Assembly: GCF_005503555.1 (NCBI RefSeq)
Contig: NZ_SCNG01000006.1
Location: 186,001 to 250,000 of the forward strand
DNA length: 64,000 nucleotides
Source of the DNA: Rudaea sp. 3F27F6
GTDB taxonomy: Bacteria; Pseudomonadota; Gammaproteobacteria; Xanthomonadales; Rhodanobacteraceae
Direction of reading: 5' to 3'
The notes under the pieces are model-generated. The model saw only the letters and a list, made by a program, of their open reading frames with translations, had not been told where the DNA came from and searched no databases. A program made the translations under genes and the position numbers. Shown in pieces: positions 48,090 to 55,850 of this stretch. Position 1 is the first letter of the stretch. Each line of letters starts with the position of its first letter.

Positions 48090-48883
48090 GTCTTCTCGTC
48101 AAAGCGCAACGCGACGCCTCCCATCTCGTCCGTATCACGCCGCAATCGGCCGGCTGGCGCCATGTCGGCTTCGACGCCTGGCACCTCGCTGCCGGCGAAG
48201 AGCTTCAGATCGACGTCGCCGAGGACCGCGAAACCTGTCTTGCCGTCCTGCGCGGCGCAATCGATTTCGACACCGGAGCGCTACGCCGCGAACGCTTCGG
48301 CGGCCGCGCCAGCGTATTCGATGCGCAGCCGCCGCATGCTTTGTATCTGCCGCCACGTAGCTCGGTTCGCCTGCGCGCCTGCGATGCAGTGGAGCTCGCC
48401 CTCGCGAGCGCGCCGGCCACGGGCCGATACCCGGCGCGCATCATCGAGCCTGCGGCGATGCCGCGTTCGACACGCGGCACGGGCAGCAACGAACGCTACA
48501 TCTGCGATGTGCTGCCGCAGAGCGAAGACGCCGAGTCCCTGCTCGTCGTCGAAGTCCGCACGCCGGCGGCGCATTCGTCGAGCTACCCGCCGCACAAGCA
48601 CGATGCCGACGATCCGCCGCGCGAAACGCAGCTGGAAGAAATCTACTACCACCGCATCGACCCGCCGCAGGGTTTCGCCTTTCAGCGCGTCTACACCGAT
48701 GCGGGCGATCTCGACGAGACGATGGCGCCGCACGACCACGACGTCGTCCTCGTGCCGCGCGGCTACCACCCGGTGGTGATGCCGCACGGCTACCGCGGCT
48801 ATTACCTCAACGTTATGGCCGGACCGCGGCGCGAATGGCGCATGCGCAACGATCCGGCGCACGAGTGGATGCTGAAGCTATAG
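48086..48883 (+). CDS. iolB: 5-deoxy-glucuronate isomerase
   Basis: Converts 5-deoxy-glucuronate to 5-dehydro-2-deoxygluconate, the IolC substrate. A 265-residue bicupin with SSYPPHKHDADDPPRETQLEEIYYHRIDPPQGFAFQRVYT, whose His, His and Glu residues form the metal site, and DHDVVLVPRGYHPVVMPHGYRGYYLNVMAGPRREW, the strongly conserved IolB C-terminal block. It is the last gene of iolC-D-B and is followed by palindromic repeats. Confidence 0.94.
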   Translation: MSLLVKAQRDASHLVRITPQSAGWRHVGFDAWHLAAGEELQIDVAEDRETCLAVLRGAIDFDTGALRRERFGGRASVFDAQPPHALYLPPRSSVRLRACDAVELALASAPATGRYPARIIEPAAMPRSTRGTGSNERYICDVLPQSEDAESLLVVEVRTPAAHSSSYPPHKHDADDPPRETQLEEIYYHRIDPPQGFAFQRVYTDAGDLDETMAPHDHDVVLVPRGYHPVVMPHGYRGYYLNVMAGPRREWRMRNDPAHEWMLKL

Positions 48884-49024
48884 CTTCCCTTCTCCCACCG
48901 GGAGAAGGTGGCGCGGCAGCGCCGGATGAGGGAATAGCTTCACAAACTTGAAACGCCATTTCAGTTTGCAACGCCTTCCCCTCATCCGCCCTTCGGGCAC
49001 CTTCTCCCGCGGGGGAGAAGGGAA
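48884..49024. repeat. Inverted pair of REP-like elements
   Basis: Two copies of a CCCTTCTCCC..GGGAGAAGG..GGATGAGGG element lie head-to-head (48884-48934 and 48976-49024) between the convergent iolB and Gfo/Idh genes. Each copy is itself palindromic and the pair can form a long hairpin. They probably act as a shared transcript end and as substrate for REP-type spread. Confidence 0.88.
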
Positions 49025-49031
49025 GAAGAAC

Positions 49032-50111
49032 CTATGAAGCGGATCGAGCTTCCTCGGCGAACAACTTCCCGATCTGCGCAAACAGCTTGAGATCGTCGAG
49101 CGAATCTTCGAGCGTCGTCTTCACCGGGGCACCGTTGAACACCGCATCATGGAACGCATCGAGCTCGCCGCGGAACGGGTCTTCGTGGAACGGTCCGATC
49201 GTTTCGGTCGTCGTCTCGTGGTCTCCCGAGCGCGTGATCTCCAATCGCGTCGGCAGATGGCGGACATACGGCGTGTCGTAATTGATGCGAAACATGGCGC
49301 GATCGCAGAGCACGTCGATACCCGAGTCGAAGCGCGCGATATGGTTCGTCACCGCTTCGTACACCGCAGTGAAGTGGCCGTAGTCGAACAACACCGCGAT
49401 CGCTTCGCCGCCGTTGCGCTGACGCGCGGCGAACACGCGCGGTGTGCCGAGCAGCTCGCGCATTGCCGAAAAGCTGTGTGAAGACAACCCGGTCAGCACT
49501 TGGTAACCACGCACGACCGCCGCGGGCGCATCGGCGCCGACGACAGCGCGCAGCATTGTCTGCGTGCGCGCCCTGCCCGCGTCGATCACGGCCTGCGGCA
49601 CGTCGTTCGGCTTGAACACCGGGCGCGTCTGCGCGACGAAGAACGGCGCCTCGCAGATCAAATCGCGCACACGCACATGCTGGACTTCACTCCGCGCCGG
49701 CATGCGTTTTTTGAGTTCGAGGAACGGCCGCGCGTAGCGGCGCATATAGCCGACGAAGATCGTCTTTTTGTAGTCGCTCGCCCGCGGCAGCAGTGGCAAC
49801 AACTGCTCGACATTGAGGCACACCGGCTTTTCGATGAACACGTGCTTGTCCGCGTCGAGCGAGCGCGCAAGCAGATCAGCATGGAGATGATCGGGCGTCA
49901 GAATGAAAACCGCATCGACCTCCTTGTCGCTCAACAACGCGTCCGCATCGGCATGCGCGCGCGCGCCGTAACGCTGCGCGACGTGCGCCGTGAGGCTCGG
50001 CGATACGTCGTTGACCGCGACGATGCGATAGCGCGCATCGTCCGCGAGCAGCGGCAGGTGCATAAGCTGGGCGACTTCGCCGAGGCCGATCAGTCCGACT
50101 CGGATGGTCAT
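49032..50111 (-). CDS. Gfo/Idh/MocA family oxidoreductase
   Basis: A 359-residue NAD(P)-dependent sugar or inositol dehydrogenase. The start is the ATG at 50111, overlapping the previous stop by 4 nt (ATGA). The Rossmann motif is VGLIGLGEVAQLMHLPLL and the EKP motif is VFIEKPVCLN. Sequence is not close to IolG, so a different inositol isomer or a glycosyl-inositol derivative is a plausible substrate, as for IolX/IolW-type enzymes. It is the last gene of the ABC-transporter/IolE-like operon. Confidence 0.85.
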   Translation of the reverse strand: MTIRVGLIGLGEVAQLMHLPLLADDARYRIVAVNDVSPSLTAHVAQRYGARAHADADALLSDKEVDAVFILTPDHLHADLLARSLDADKHVFIEKPVCLNVEQLLPLLPRASDYKKTIFVGYMRRYARPFLELKKRMPARSEVQHVRVRDLICEAPFFVAQTRPVFKPNDVPQAVIDAGRARTQTMLRAVVGADAPAAVVRGYQVLTGLSSHSFSAMRELLGTPRVFAARQRNGGEAIAVLFDYGHFTAVYEAVTNHIARFDSGIDVLCDRAMFRINYDTPYVRHLPTRLEITRSGDHETTTETIGPFHEDPFRGELDAFHDAVFNGAPVKTTLEDSLDDLKLFAQIGKLFAEEARSAS

Positions 50112-50974
50112 TGCGCACCTCCGCTCAAGGACTGGAGGTACTCGAGGTTCTTGCGCGCGAGCACCACCGGCTCTTCCGTCTGCGTCGGACTCCAATCCTG
50201 TTCGATGATGCACGGTCCGGCATAGGCCTTCTCGGCGAGTAGGCCCATGACTTCGGCCATGTTCACCGCACCGTCGGTCAGCGGCGCGAAGATGCCAGCT
50301 GCCGACGCCTGCGCGGTGTCGATTTCGCCGCGCAGCAAACGCGCACGCACGCCGGCGTCGATGCTCTTGAAATGCACGTAACCGATGCGCGGCCAGACCT
50401 TGCGCATGTAGGCCGCCGGGTCCTGCCCCCAGGCGGCATGATGGCCCGTATCGAAGCAGAGATTGACTTCGGTGTCCTGGAGCAAACGGTCGATCTGCGC
50501 TTCGCGCTCGACGCAGGTGCCGAGATGCGGATGAAACGTCATCGCGATGCCGTACTCACCGGCAAGACACTGCTGCGCGTCGCGCACCATGCCGACCACG
50601 GTTTTCCAACCGGCCTCGTCGACCACGCCGCGGCGGCCGGACGGATACCAGTTGCCCTCGTCCATGATGACGACGTGCTTCGAACCGGCGTCGCTGACCA
50701 GCTTGCCGAGCTGCTCGACGGTGGCGAGCAGCGCGTCGTGCGTGGACGGATCGGCGAGTGTGTGCACATGCGTTGCGCCCGTGAGTTTGAGCGCGCGCGA
50801 GTCGAGCGCGTTCTTGAGCTGCGTCGCGTCGGTCGGCAGAAAGCCGAGAGGACCGAGCTCGGTCGTCGCGTAGCCCGCCGCGCGTACCTGATCGAGATAC
50901 TGCTCGGGCGTGTAGCGGTTGTCTTTGGGATAGTAGATACCCCAGGAACAAGGGGCGTTGCCGATCGATAACAT
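50108..50974 (-). CDS. Sugar phosphate isomerase/epimerase, IolE-like inosose dehydratase candidate
   Basis: A 288-residue TIM-barrel (AP endonuclease-2 family) protein. The start is the ATG at 50974 (MLSIGNAPCSWGIYYP), which matches the start of IolE-type proteins (NAPCSWG). Metal-site candidates are Glu in IMDEGN, CFDTGHHAAWG, His in VHFKS and Glu in IIEQDW. The segment MTFHPHLGTCVEREAQIDRLL is like the FHPH/HHHMGT region of inosose dehydratases. As no other iolE is present in the island, it probably supplies the dehydration of scyllo-inosose. Confidence 0.8.
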   Translation of the reverse strand: MLSIGNAPCSWGIYYPKDNRYTPEQYLDQVRAAGYATTELGPLGFLPTDATQLKNALDSRALKLTGATHVHTLADPSTHDALLATVEQLGKLVSDAGSKHVVIMDEGNWYPSGRRGVVDEAGWKTVVGMVRDAQQCLAGEYGIAMTFHPHLGTCVEREAQIDRLLQDTEVNLCFDTGHHAAWGQDPAAYMRKVWPRIGYVHFKSIDAGVRARLLRGEIDTAQASAAGIFAPLTDGAVNMAEVMGLLAEKAYAGPCIIEQDWSPTQTEEPVVLARKNLEYLQSLSGGAQ

Positions 50975-51010
50975 GGTCGTGTTGCCTTGGTTGTTGAATA
51001 GGTCTTTGTT

Positions 51011-51090
51011 CGTCATCCCAGCGAAAGCTGGGATCCAGCTCTGCCGTCAATCTGGGGAAGAGCTGGATTCCAGCGTTCGCTGGAATGACG
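51011..51090. repeat. Inverted pair of CGTCATCCC-type intergenic repeats
   Basis: The 32-bp arms begin CGTCATCCCAGCGAAAGCTG (51011-51042) and end GCTGGAATGACG (51059-51090), matching at 29 of 32 positions as inverted copies. They form a long hairpin between the ABC ATPase gene and the IolE-like gene, where it could lower downstream expression. Confidence 0.88.
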
Positions 51091-51095
51091 GTGCT

Positions 51096-52193
51096 CTAGT
51101 TTTGGCCGTCGATTCTGTTTCCTTGTGCATCGAACAGCGTGACTCGCGCCGCATCGAATGCGAACACCGCGTCGCCGTCGATGCGTACCGGCGCATCGCC
51201 GAACACGCGCGCAGTGATGCGCACGCCATCGTCAAGGCAAAGCGTGACGAGGCTTTCCGGCCCCATCGCCTCGTTGGCGAACAACTTGCCGCGCAGGCGA
51301 TTGCCGTCGCCCGCAGCGATGCGCAGATGTTCGGGGCGCACCCCGACGGTGATGCGGTCACCGCGTTCAAGTGCGAGATCGAGCGCCGGCCAGCTCGCGA
51401 TCGGCGCCATCTCCAGTCCGCCGGCGCGCAACGCGATGCCAGCTTGCGTGCGCGTCGCCTGCGCGGCGATCAGGTTCATCGGCGGATCGCCGACGAAACC
51501 GGCGACGAAGGTCGTTGCCGGTCGGCGATAAATCTCCAGCGGCGGCGCGTACTGCACGATATCGCCCGCGCACATCACTGCGATACGCGTGGACAAGGCC
51601 ATCGCTTCGGCCTGGTCGTGGGTCACGTAAACCGCGGTCATGCCGCGGCTGCGCTGCAGGTGATAGAGGAATGCCCTCGCCTCCACGCGCATGCGCGCGT
51701 CGAGATTCGACAGCGGCTCGTCGAACAAAAACGCATCGGCCGGATGGACCAGCGCGCGCGCAAGCGAAGTCCGCTGCTGCTGGCCGCCCGAAATCTGCGC
51801 CGGCAGGCGGTCGAGCAGATCGGCGATATGCAGCACGTCGGCGACCTCGCGCGCCTGCGCGCGGCGTGCGTCCGCCGCCACGCCGCGCACCTTGAGCGGA
51901 TAGGCGATGTTGTCGGCAATCGTCATGTGCGGATACAGGGCATAGTCCTGGAACACCATGCCGATATTGCGATCCTTCGGCTGCGCATGAGTCACGTCGC
52001 GGCCGCCGATGCGGATGCCGCCGCGCGTCGGCTGTTCGAGCCCGGCGATCATGCGCAAGGTCGTCGTCTTGCCGCAGCCGGAAGGGCCGAGCAGGCAGAC
52101 GAATTCACCATCGCCGATGGCAAGATCGATCTCGCGGATCGTGTCGATCGCCCCGTAGCTCTTGCCGATCTTGTCGAGTTGGATCGAAGCCAT
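51096..52193 (-). CDS. Sugar ABC transporter ATP-binding protein (UgpC/MalK type)
   Basis: A 365-residue ATPase. The start is the ATG at 52193 (MASIQLDKIGKSYGAID); the frame stays open into the permease gene but is not coding there. Walker A is GPSGCGKT (36-43), the ABC signature is ISGGQQQR (134-141) and Walker B is AFLFDEP (154-160). A C-terminal TOBE/MalK regulatory domain of about 110 residues carries VGVRPEHLRIA. It energises the two permeases encoded just upstream. The substrate is most likely myo-inositol or a derivative, from context. Confidence 0.93.
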   Translation of the reverse strand: MASIQLDKIGKSYGAIDTIREIDLAIGDGEFVCLLGPSGCGKTTTLRMIAGLEQPTRGGIRIGGRDVTHAQPKDRNIGMVFQDYALYPHMTIADNIAYPLKVRGVAADARRAQAREVADVLHIADLLDRLPAQISGGQQQRTSLARALVHPADAFLFDEPLSNLDARMRVEARAFLYHLQRSRGMTAVYVTHDQAEAMALSTRIAVMCAGDIVQYAPPLEIYRRPATTFVAGFVGDPPMNLIAAQATRTQAGIALRAGGLEMAPIASWPALDLALERGDRITVGVRPEHLRIAAGDGNRLRGKLFANEAMGPESLVTLCLDDGVRITARVFGDAPVRIDGDAVFAFDAARVTLFDAQGNRIDGQN

Positions 52194-52201
52194 GAATGCC
52201 C

Positions 52202-53026
52202 TTAGGACTTGATCCCGCCGAAGAAGCGGAATCCGTATTTGCGGTTGACGTACCAGTACAGCGCGATCACCGGCAGCGAATACAGTACCGAGTACGCCGC
52301 GAGCAGCGGCACGATCGGCGTGCCTGCCTGCGAGTAGAACGAATAGATTTCGACCGACGCGGGCATGCGCTGCTCGCTGCGCAGGAGCACGAACGGAATC
52401 AGAAATCCGCCCCAGACCTGGACGAAGGCCCAGACCGCCGCAATGGTGACGCCCGGACGCAGCACCGGCACGACCACATCGACAAAAGCGCGCCATGGCG
52501 AGGCGCCGGCGACGAGCGCCGATTCCTCGTAGCCGCGCGGAATGCTCGCGATGAAATCGCGCAGGATGAACATCGCCGTCGGCAACAAGCCACCGGTGAA
52601 GACGAGGATCACCGCGACTTGGGTGTCGATCAGGCCGAGCGCATTGACGATCAGGAAGATCGGCACCATCGCCGCCGAGCCGGAAACGACCGAGGAAAAC
52701 AGCAGCAGCACGTATTCGATCACGCGCTTGCCGCGCAATGCGGTGCGCGCGAGCGCATAGGCCGCGAGTGTCGCCGTCGTCGCCACGAGCAACACCGTGC
52801 CGAACGCCTGCAGTAACGAATTCAGCAGTGCGCCGACCGCGGCGCGGTTGGCGAACACGCGCGCGAAGTTCGTCAGCGTCGGCGGCTTCGGCATGGCAAG
52901 GTCGAGATCGGCCTGCGCATTGAACGGCGCGAACACGAACCAGATCAGTGGCAGCGCGAACGCAGCGCCAAGCAGTGCGGCGCCGACACTGAAAGCCATG
53001 CGCGAAAACAGGGTGCGGCGATTCAT
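52202..53026 (-). CDS. Sugar ABC transporter permease (MalG type)
   Basis: A 274-residue inner-membrane permease with six hydrophobic segments and the EAA loop EESALVAGASPWRAFVDVVVPVLRPG that contacts the ATPase. It overlaps the end of the MalF-type gene by 4 nt (ATGT around 53023-53026) and lies 8 bp before the ATPase gene. Confidence 0.93.
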   Translation of the reverse strand: MNRRTLFSRMAFSVGAALLGAAFALPLIWFVFAPFNAQADLDLAMPKPPTLTNFARVFANRAAVGALLNSLLQAFGTVLLVATTATLAAYALARTALRGKRVIEYVLLLFSSVVSGSAAMVPIFLIVNALGLIDTQVAVILVFTGGLLPTAMFILRDFIASIPRGYEESALVAGASPWRAFVDVVVPVLRPGVTIAAVWAFVQVWGGFLIPFVLLRSEQRMPASVEIYSFYSQAGTPIVPLLAAYSVLYSLPVIALYWYVNRKYGFRFFGGIKS

Positions 53027-53946
53027 GTGCCCTTCCCCTTAGCACGCAGACCGCGCTGGGCGAGGCGCAGATAGAACAGCGAAAACGCGAGGTTGATCAG
53101 CATGACGATCACGCCGATCGCCGCGCCATTGCCGAACTCGAAGCTCTTGAACGCGATGCGATACGTGTAGATCGGCAGAATGTCGGTCTCGAACGACGGC
53201 CCGCCTGCGGTCAACAGGAATGGCGTAAACACGTTGAACGTCCACATCGTGATCAGGATCAGATCGGTGACGATATGGCCGCGGATCAGCGGCAGCACGA
53301 TGTCGCGGAATTTCTGCCACGAACTCGCGCCCGCGACATCGGCGGTTTCGAGGTAGCTCGGCGGAATCGATTGCAGCGCGGCATCGAACAGCATCATTGA
53401 GAACGCCGCGCCGCGCCAGGCGTTGAACAGGCAGATGGTCAGAAACGGGTGCTCGATCAGGAAATCGGCGGCCGGAAAATTCAGGCCGTGCAGCAACTGA
53501 TTGAGCGTGCCTGCATCGCGGTCGAGATAGGCGAACCAGGCGAAGCCGACGACCACGTCGGGCAGTATCCACGCCAGCATCACGATGCCCTGCAGCAGCG
53601 ATTTCGCCCGCGGCGACAGCTCGCGCGAAATCCACGCAAGGACGAGGCCGAGCAGCACTTGGCCGAGTAAAGCCGAGAACACGACGAACTGGATCGTCAA
53701 CCACAGCGAGGGACCGAAGCCACCCTGACTCCAAAACGTCGCCGGATCGAACAGGTCGAGATAATTCTTCAGACCGACGAACTGCGGATGCAGCGCGTTC
53801 ACGCCGAGCAGGCTGCGATTGGTGAAGCTGACCGCGATGATCCAGAAGAACGGGAAGACGACAAACAGGCCGATCAGCAGGCCCGCCGGAGTCATAAAGG
53901 CAATGCCGGTGCGCGAGGACACATTAGCGCCGCGCTGAGAAATCAC
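53023..53946 (-). CDS. Sugar ABC transporter permease (MalF type)
   Basis: A 307-residue inner-membrane permease with six hydrophobic segments and the EAA loop ETADVAGASSWQKFRDIVLPLIRG. The start is set at the GTG at 53946, because AAGGGG lies eight bases upstream; the ATG at 53979 has no ribosome site. It pairs with the MalG-type permease next to it. A GC-rich hairpin separates it from the binding-protein gene. Confidence 0.9.
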   Translation of the reverse strand: MISQRGANVSSRTGIAFMTPAGLLIGLFVVFPFFWIIAVSFTNRSLLGVNALHPQFVGLKNYLDLFDPATFWSQGGFGPSLWLTIQFVVFSALLGQVLLGLVLAWISRELSPRAKSLLQGIVMLAWILPDVVVGFAWFAYLDRDAGTLNQLLHGLNFPAADFLIEHPFLTICLFNAWRGAAFSMMLFDAALQSIPPSYLETADVAGASSWQKFRDIVLPLIRGHIVTDLILITMWTFNVFTPFLLTAGGPSFETDILPIYTYRIAFKSFEFGNGAAIGVIVMLINLAFSLFYLRLAQRGLRAKGKGT

Positions 53947-53984
53947 GACTCGCCCCTTGCACGTTCGGCGCTCGACCATAAAAA

Positions 53985-54110
53985 GCCGTTCGAGCCGAGC
54001 GTAGCGCCGCAGGCGCGAAGCCTGCCCCGGACTTCGATCCGGGGGAGAAGCCGACTACGCCACTTCGACTTCGCCGCTTCGCGGCTATGCACGGTGCGAA
54101 CGGCCTTGCG
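53985..54110. repeat. Hairpin-rich spacer between binding-protein and permease genes
   Basis: A palindrome CCCCGGA / TCCGGGG lies at about 54026-54044, flanked by longer-range complementary GCCGTTCG / CGAACGGC copies. Similar hairpins after malE-like genes protect the upstream mRNA and lower permease expression; the same role is inferred here. Confidence 0.5.
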
Positions 54111-54118
54111 CCCATTGG

Positions 54119-55546
54119 TCACGGTGCCGCACCTCGCAAATCGAACGCGATCGTGCGATCGGTACCGACGATCTGCTTCACCGCGGCCGCGTACTCGCCC
54201 ATCGCCGCGCGTGGCGTGAGTTTCCCGGCAATCACGCTTTCGGTCATGCGTTGAATCTCGGCCGAGACCTTTTCATAGTCGGCGTCGATCGGCCGTATCG
54301 TCGTCAACGGCAGCAGTTCGCGTCCGCTGTCGCGCAGGAACTGCGAGCGCGGCGGCAGCACGTCGTCGCGCACGCAGAGATGCTCGTTGTATTCCTGATA
54401 ATTGCGCAGCGCCGGCGCCGAGTTCATGAAGGCGAGCAAGGACCACGCCTCGCGCGGATGCTTTGAATGCGGATTGAGCACGAAGCTGTTGCCGCCCGAC
54501 ACGCTGACGAAATCCTGCGCGCGCACGCCGCCGCCCGGCGCACGCGCCGGCATCTTCGCCCAACCGACCACGGCGTCTCGATCGGCGATCGGGAAATCGC
54601 CTTGCGGATCGATCGCGGTGTAATAGAACCAATTGCTCTCGATCAGGATCGCGCTCTTGCCGCGCTGGAAGTCGGTGAAGCTGCGGTTGCGCCCGCTGAC
54701 CAGGCGCTGCGTGCGCGCTTCGCCGAGTTGCTCGTCGCGATAGACCGTTTTGTAGAAATCGAGTACGCCGAGAATGTTCGCACTGCTCACGATCCAGCGC
54801 CCGGTGTCGTCACGCAGTTCCTCGCCGGTGCCGGCCAGCAGCATCAGATAGCCCTGCATCGTCGTCGCCTCGCCCATCGCAACGCCGGCATTGATCTGCA
54901 GCGGGAAACTCTTCGGATCGAGCGCTTTCAGTTTGCGTGCCGCATCGAGCAGATCGCCCCACGAGCGCGGCTGCCAATGGTCGGCGTCGAGCCCGGCGCG
55001 ACGGAACAGATCGCGCCGATAGAAGATCATGCGCACGTCGGTCTGCTCGGGCACGCCGTAGCGCTTGCCGCGAAAGCGCACGAGTGCCTGCGCGCTGTCC
55101 GGGATATGCGACCAGCCTTCCCACGCATCGGCTTCGGGCCCGGCGGTTTCGGCGAGCGGCTTGAGCAGGCCGGCATCGACGAAACCCGGAATCTGGAAGC
55201 CGTCGAACTCGGCGAGATCGGCGCCCTGCGCGGTGGCGAAGTCGAGCGCGAGCTGCTGCGACATCTGTTCCGCGCTGCCAGCGAATTCGCGCAGGCGCAC
55301 CGCGACGTCACGGCCCTGCGCCCTGGCTGCGGCGACGTATTCGGGAATCACATACTGCTTGAGCCAGCGCGCCTCGGCGCCGTTCACGCCACCCTCGACG
55401 CAGCGGCAGGCGATCGACAGTTCGACCTGGGCCGCCGACGCGTTCGCCGCCAAGGCGATACCGAAGCACCATGCCGCGAGCGCGCACAGACAGCGGCGCA
55501 CTGTCGAGGCGCGCTGCAAGCTGCGGGTGTGATGCGTCGCCGGCAT
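54119..55546 (-). CDS. Sugar ABC transporter substrate-binding protein
   Basis: A 475-residue periplasmic binding protein (family 1 extracellular solute-binding). The start is placed at the ATG at 55546, giving a Sec signal peptide (RRCLCALAAWCFGIALAANASA). The longer frame from 55627 would begin upstream of the candidate promoter. Typical sugar-binding features are GADLAEFDGFQIPGF, the Tyr/Trp-rich ligand cleft ESNWFYYT, and SGGNSFVLNPHSKHPREAW. It is the first gene of the operon binding protein-permease-permease-ATPase-IolE-Gfo, behind the second twin operator. Ligand inferred as an inositol. Confidence 0.9.
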   Translation of the reverse strand: MPATHHTRSLQRASTVRRCLCALAAWCFGIALAANASAAQVELSIACRCVEGGVNGAEARWLKQYVIPEYVAAARAQGRDVAVRLREFAGSAEQMSQQLALDFATAQGADLAEFDGFQIPGFVDAGLLKPLAETAGPEADAWEGWSHIPDSAQALVRFRGKRYGVPEQTDVRMIFYRRDLFRRAGLDADHWQPRSWGDLLDAARKLKALDPKSFPLQINAGVAMGEATTMQGYLMLLAGTGEELRDDTGRWIVSSANILGVLDFYKTVYRDEQLGEARTQRLVSGRNRSFTDFQRGKSAILIESNWFYYTAIDPQGDFPIADRDAVVGWAKMPARAPGGGVRAQDFVSVSGGNSFVLNPHSKHPREAWSLLAFMNSAPALRNYQEYNEHLCVRDDVLPPRSQFLRDSGRELLPLTTIRPIDADYEKVSAEIQRMTESVIAGKLTPRAAMGEYAAAVKQIVGTDRTIAFDLRGAAP

Positions 55547-55586
55547 TGCTATTCTTGGCTGAGGCGAAAACGAGATTCGGAAGCCG

Positions 55587-55615
55587 AGCTTAAGCATGCC
55601 CGAAGGTTTTCGCAA
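55587..55615 (-). promoter_or_regulatory. Candidate promoter of the ABC-transporter operon
   Basis: On the minus strand, TTGCGA (55615-55610) and TAAGCT (55592-55587) are separated by 17 bp. The -35 overlaps the downstream operator palindrome exactly as at iolC. The -10 hexamer is weak. Confidence 0.55.
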
Positions 55616-55657
55616 TTTGCATTGCAAAATTGAATTTTTTGGAATACAAATTCCAAA
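55612..55657 (-). promoter_or_regulatory. Twin operator upstream of the ABC-transporter operon
   Basis: Arms GCAAT and ATTGC around TTGC lie at 55612-55625 (centre 55618.5). Arms TTTGGAAT and ATTCCAAA around ACAA lie at 55638-55657 (centre 55647.5). The spacing is 29 bp. Relative to the binding-protein start, the GCAAT site is about 72 bp upstream, nearly the same as at iolC (73 bp). Confidence 0.85.
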
Positions 55658-55850
55658 TCAATAAATCCTAGACACGCTTTCGCGGTGCGCATTTTTCCGC
55701 TGCAAGGAATGCTGCCCGGGGAGCCGGCGGGAAAAAACTCTACGCATCGCTGCCAACGCTACTCTACCCAGCGCCACGACGCGACTTCGGCTGCGGACCG
55801 ACTTCGCCGCAGCTTCTGCGCAAGCGCAAGAGGCGACACGACAGGCCACC

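Larger units (their letters stand above)
55547..55850. other. Control region between the ABC operon and the DUF5054 gene
   Basis: About 300 bases with the second twin operator (annotated separately) and the promoter of the ABC operon. The rest, 55660-55850, should hold the promoter of the DUF5054 gene; none was clearly recognised. Confidence 0.5.

Noticed and set aside
51096-53045. One 649-codon frame joining the ABC ATPase to the permease region
   Set aside because: The ATPase starts at 52193 and the upstream part is out of frame with the real MalG-type permease, so it is not a fusion.
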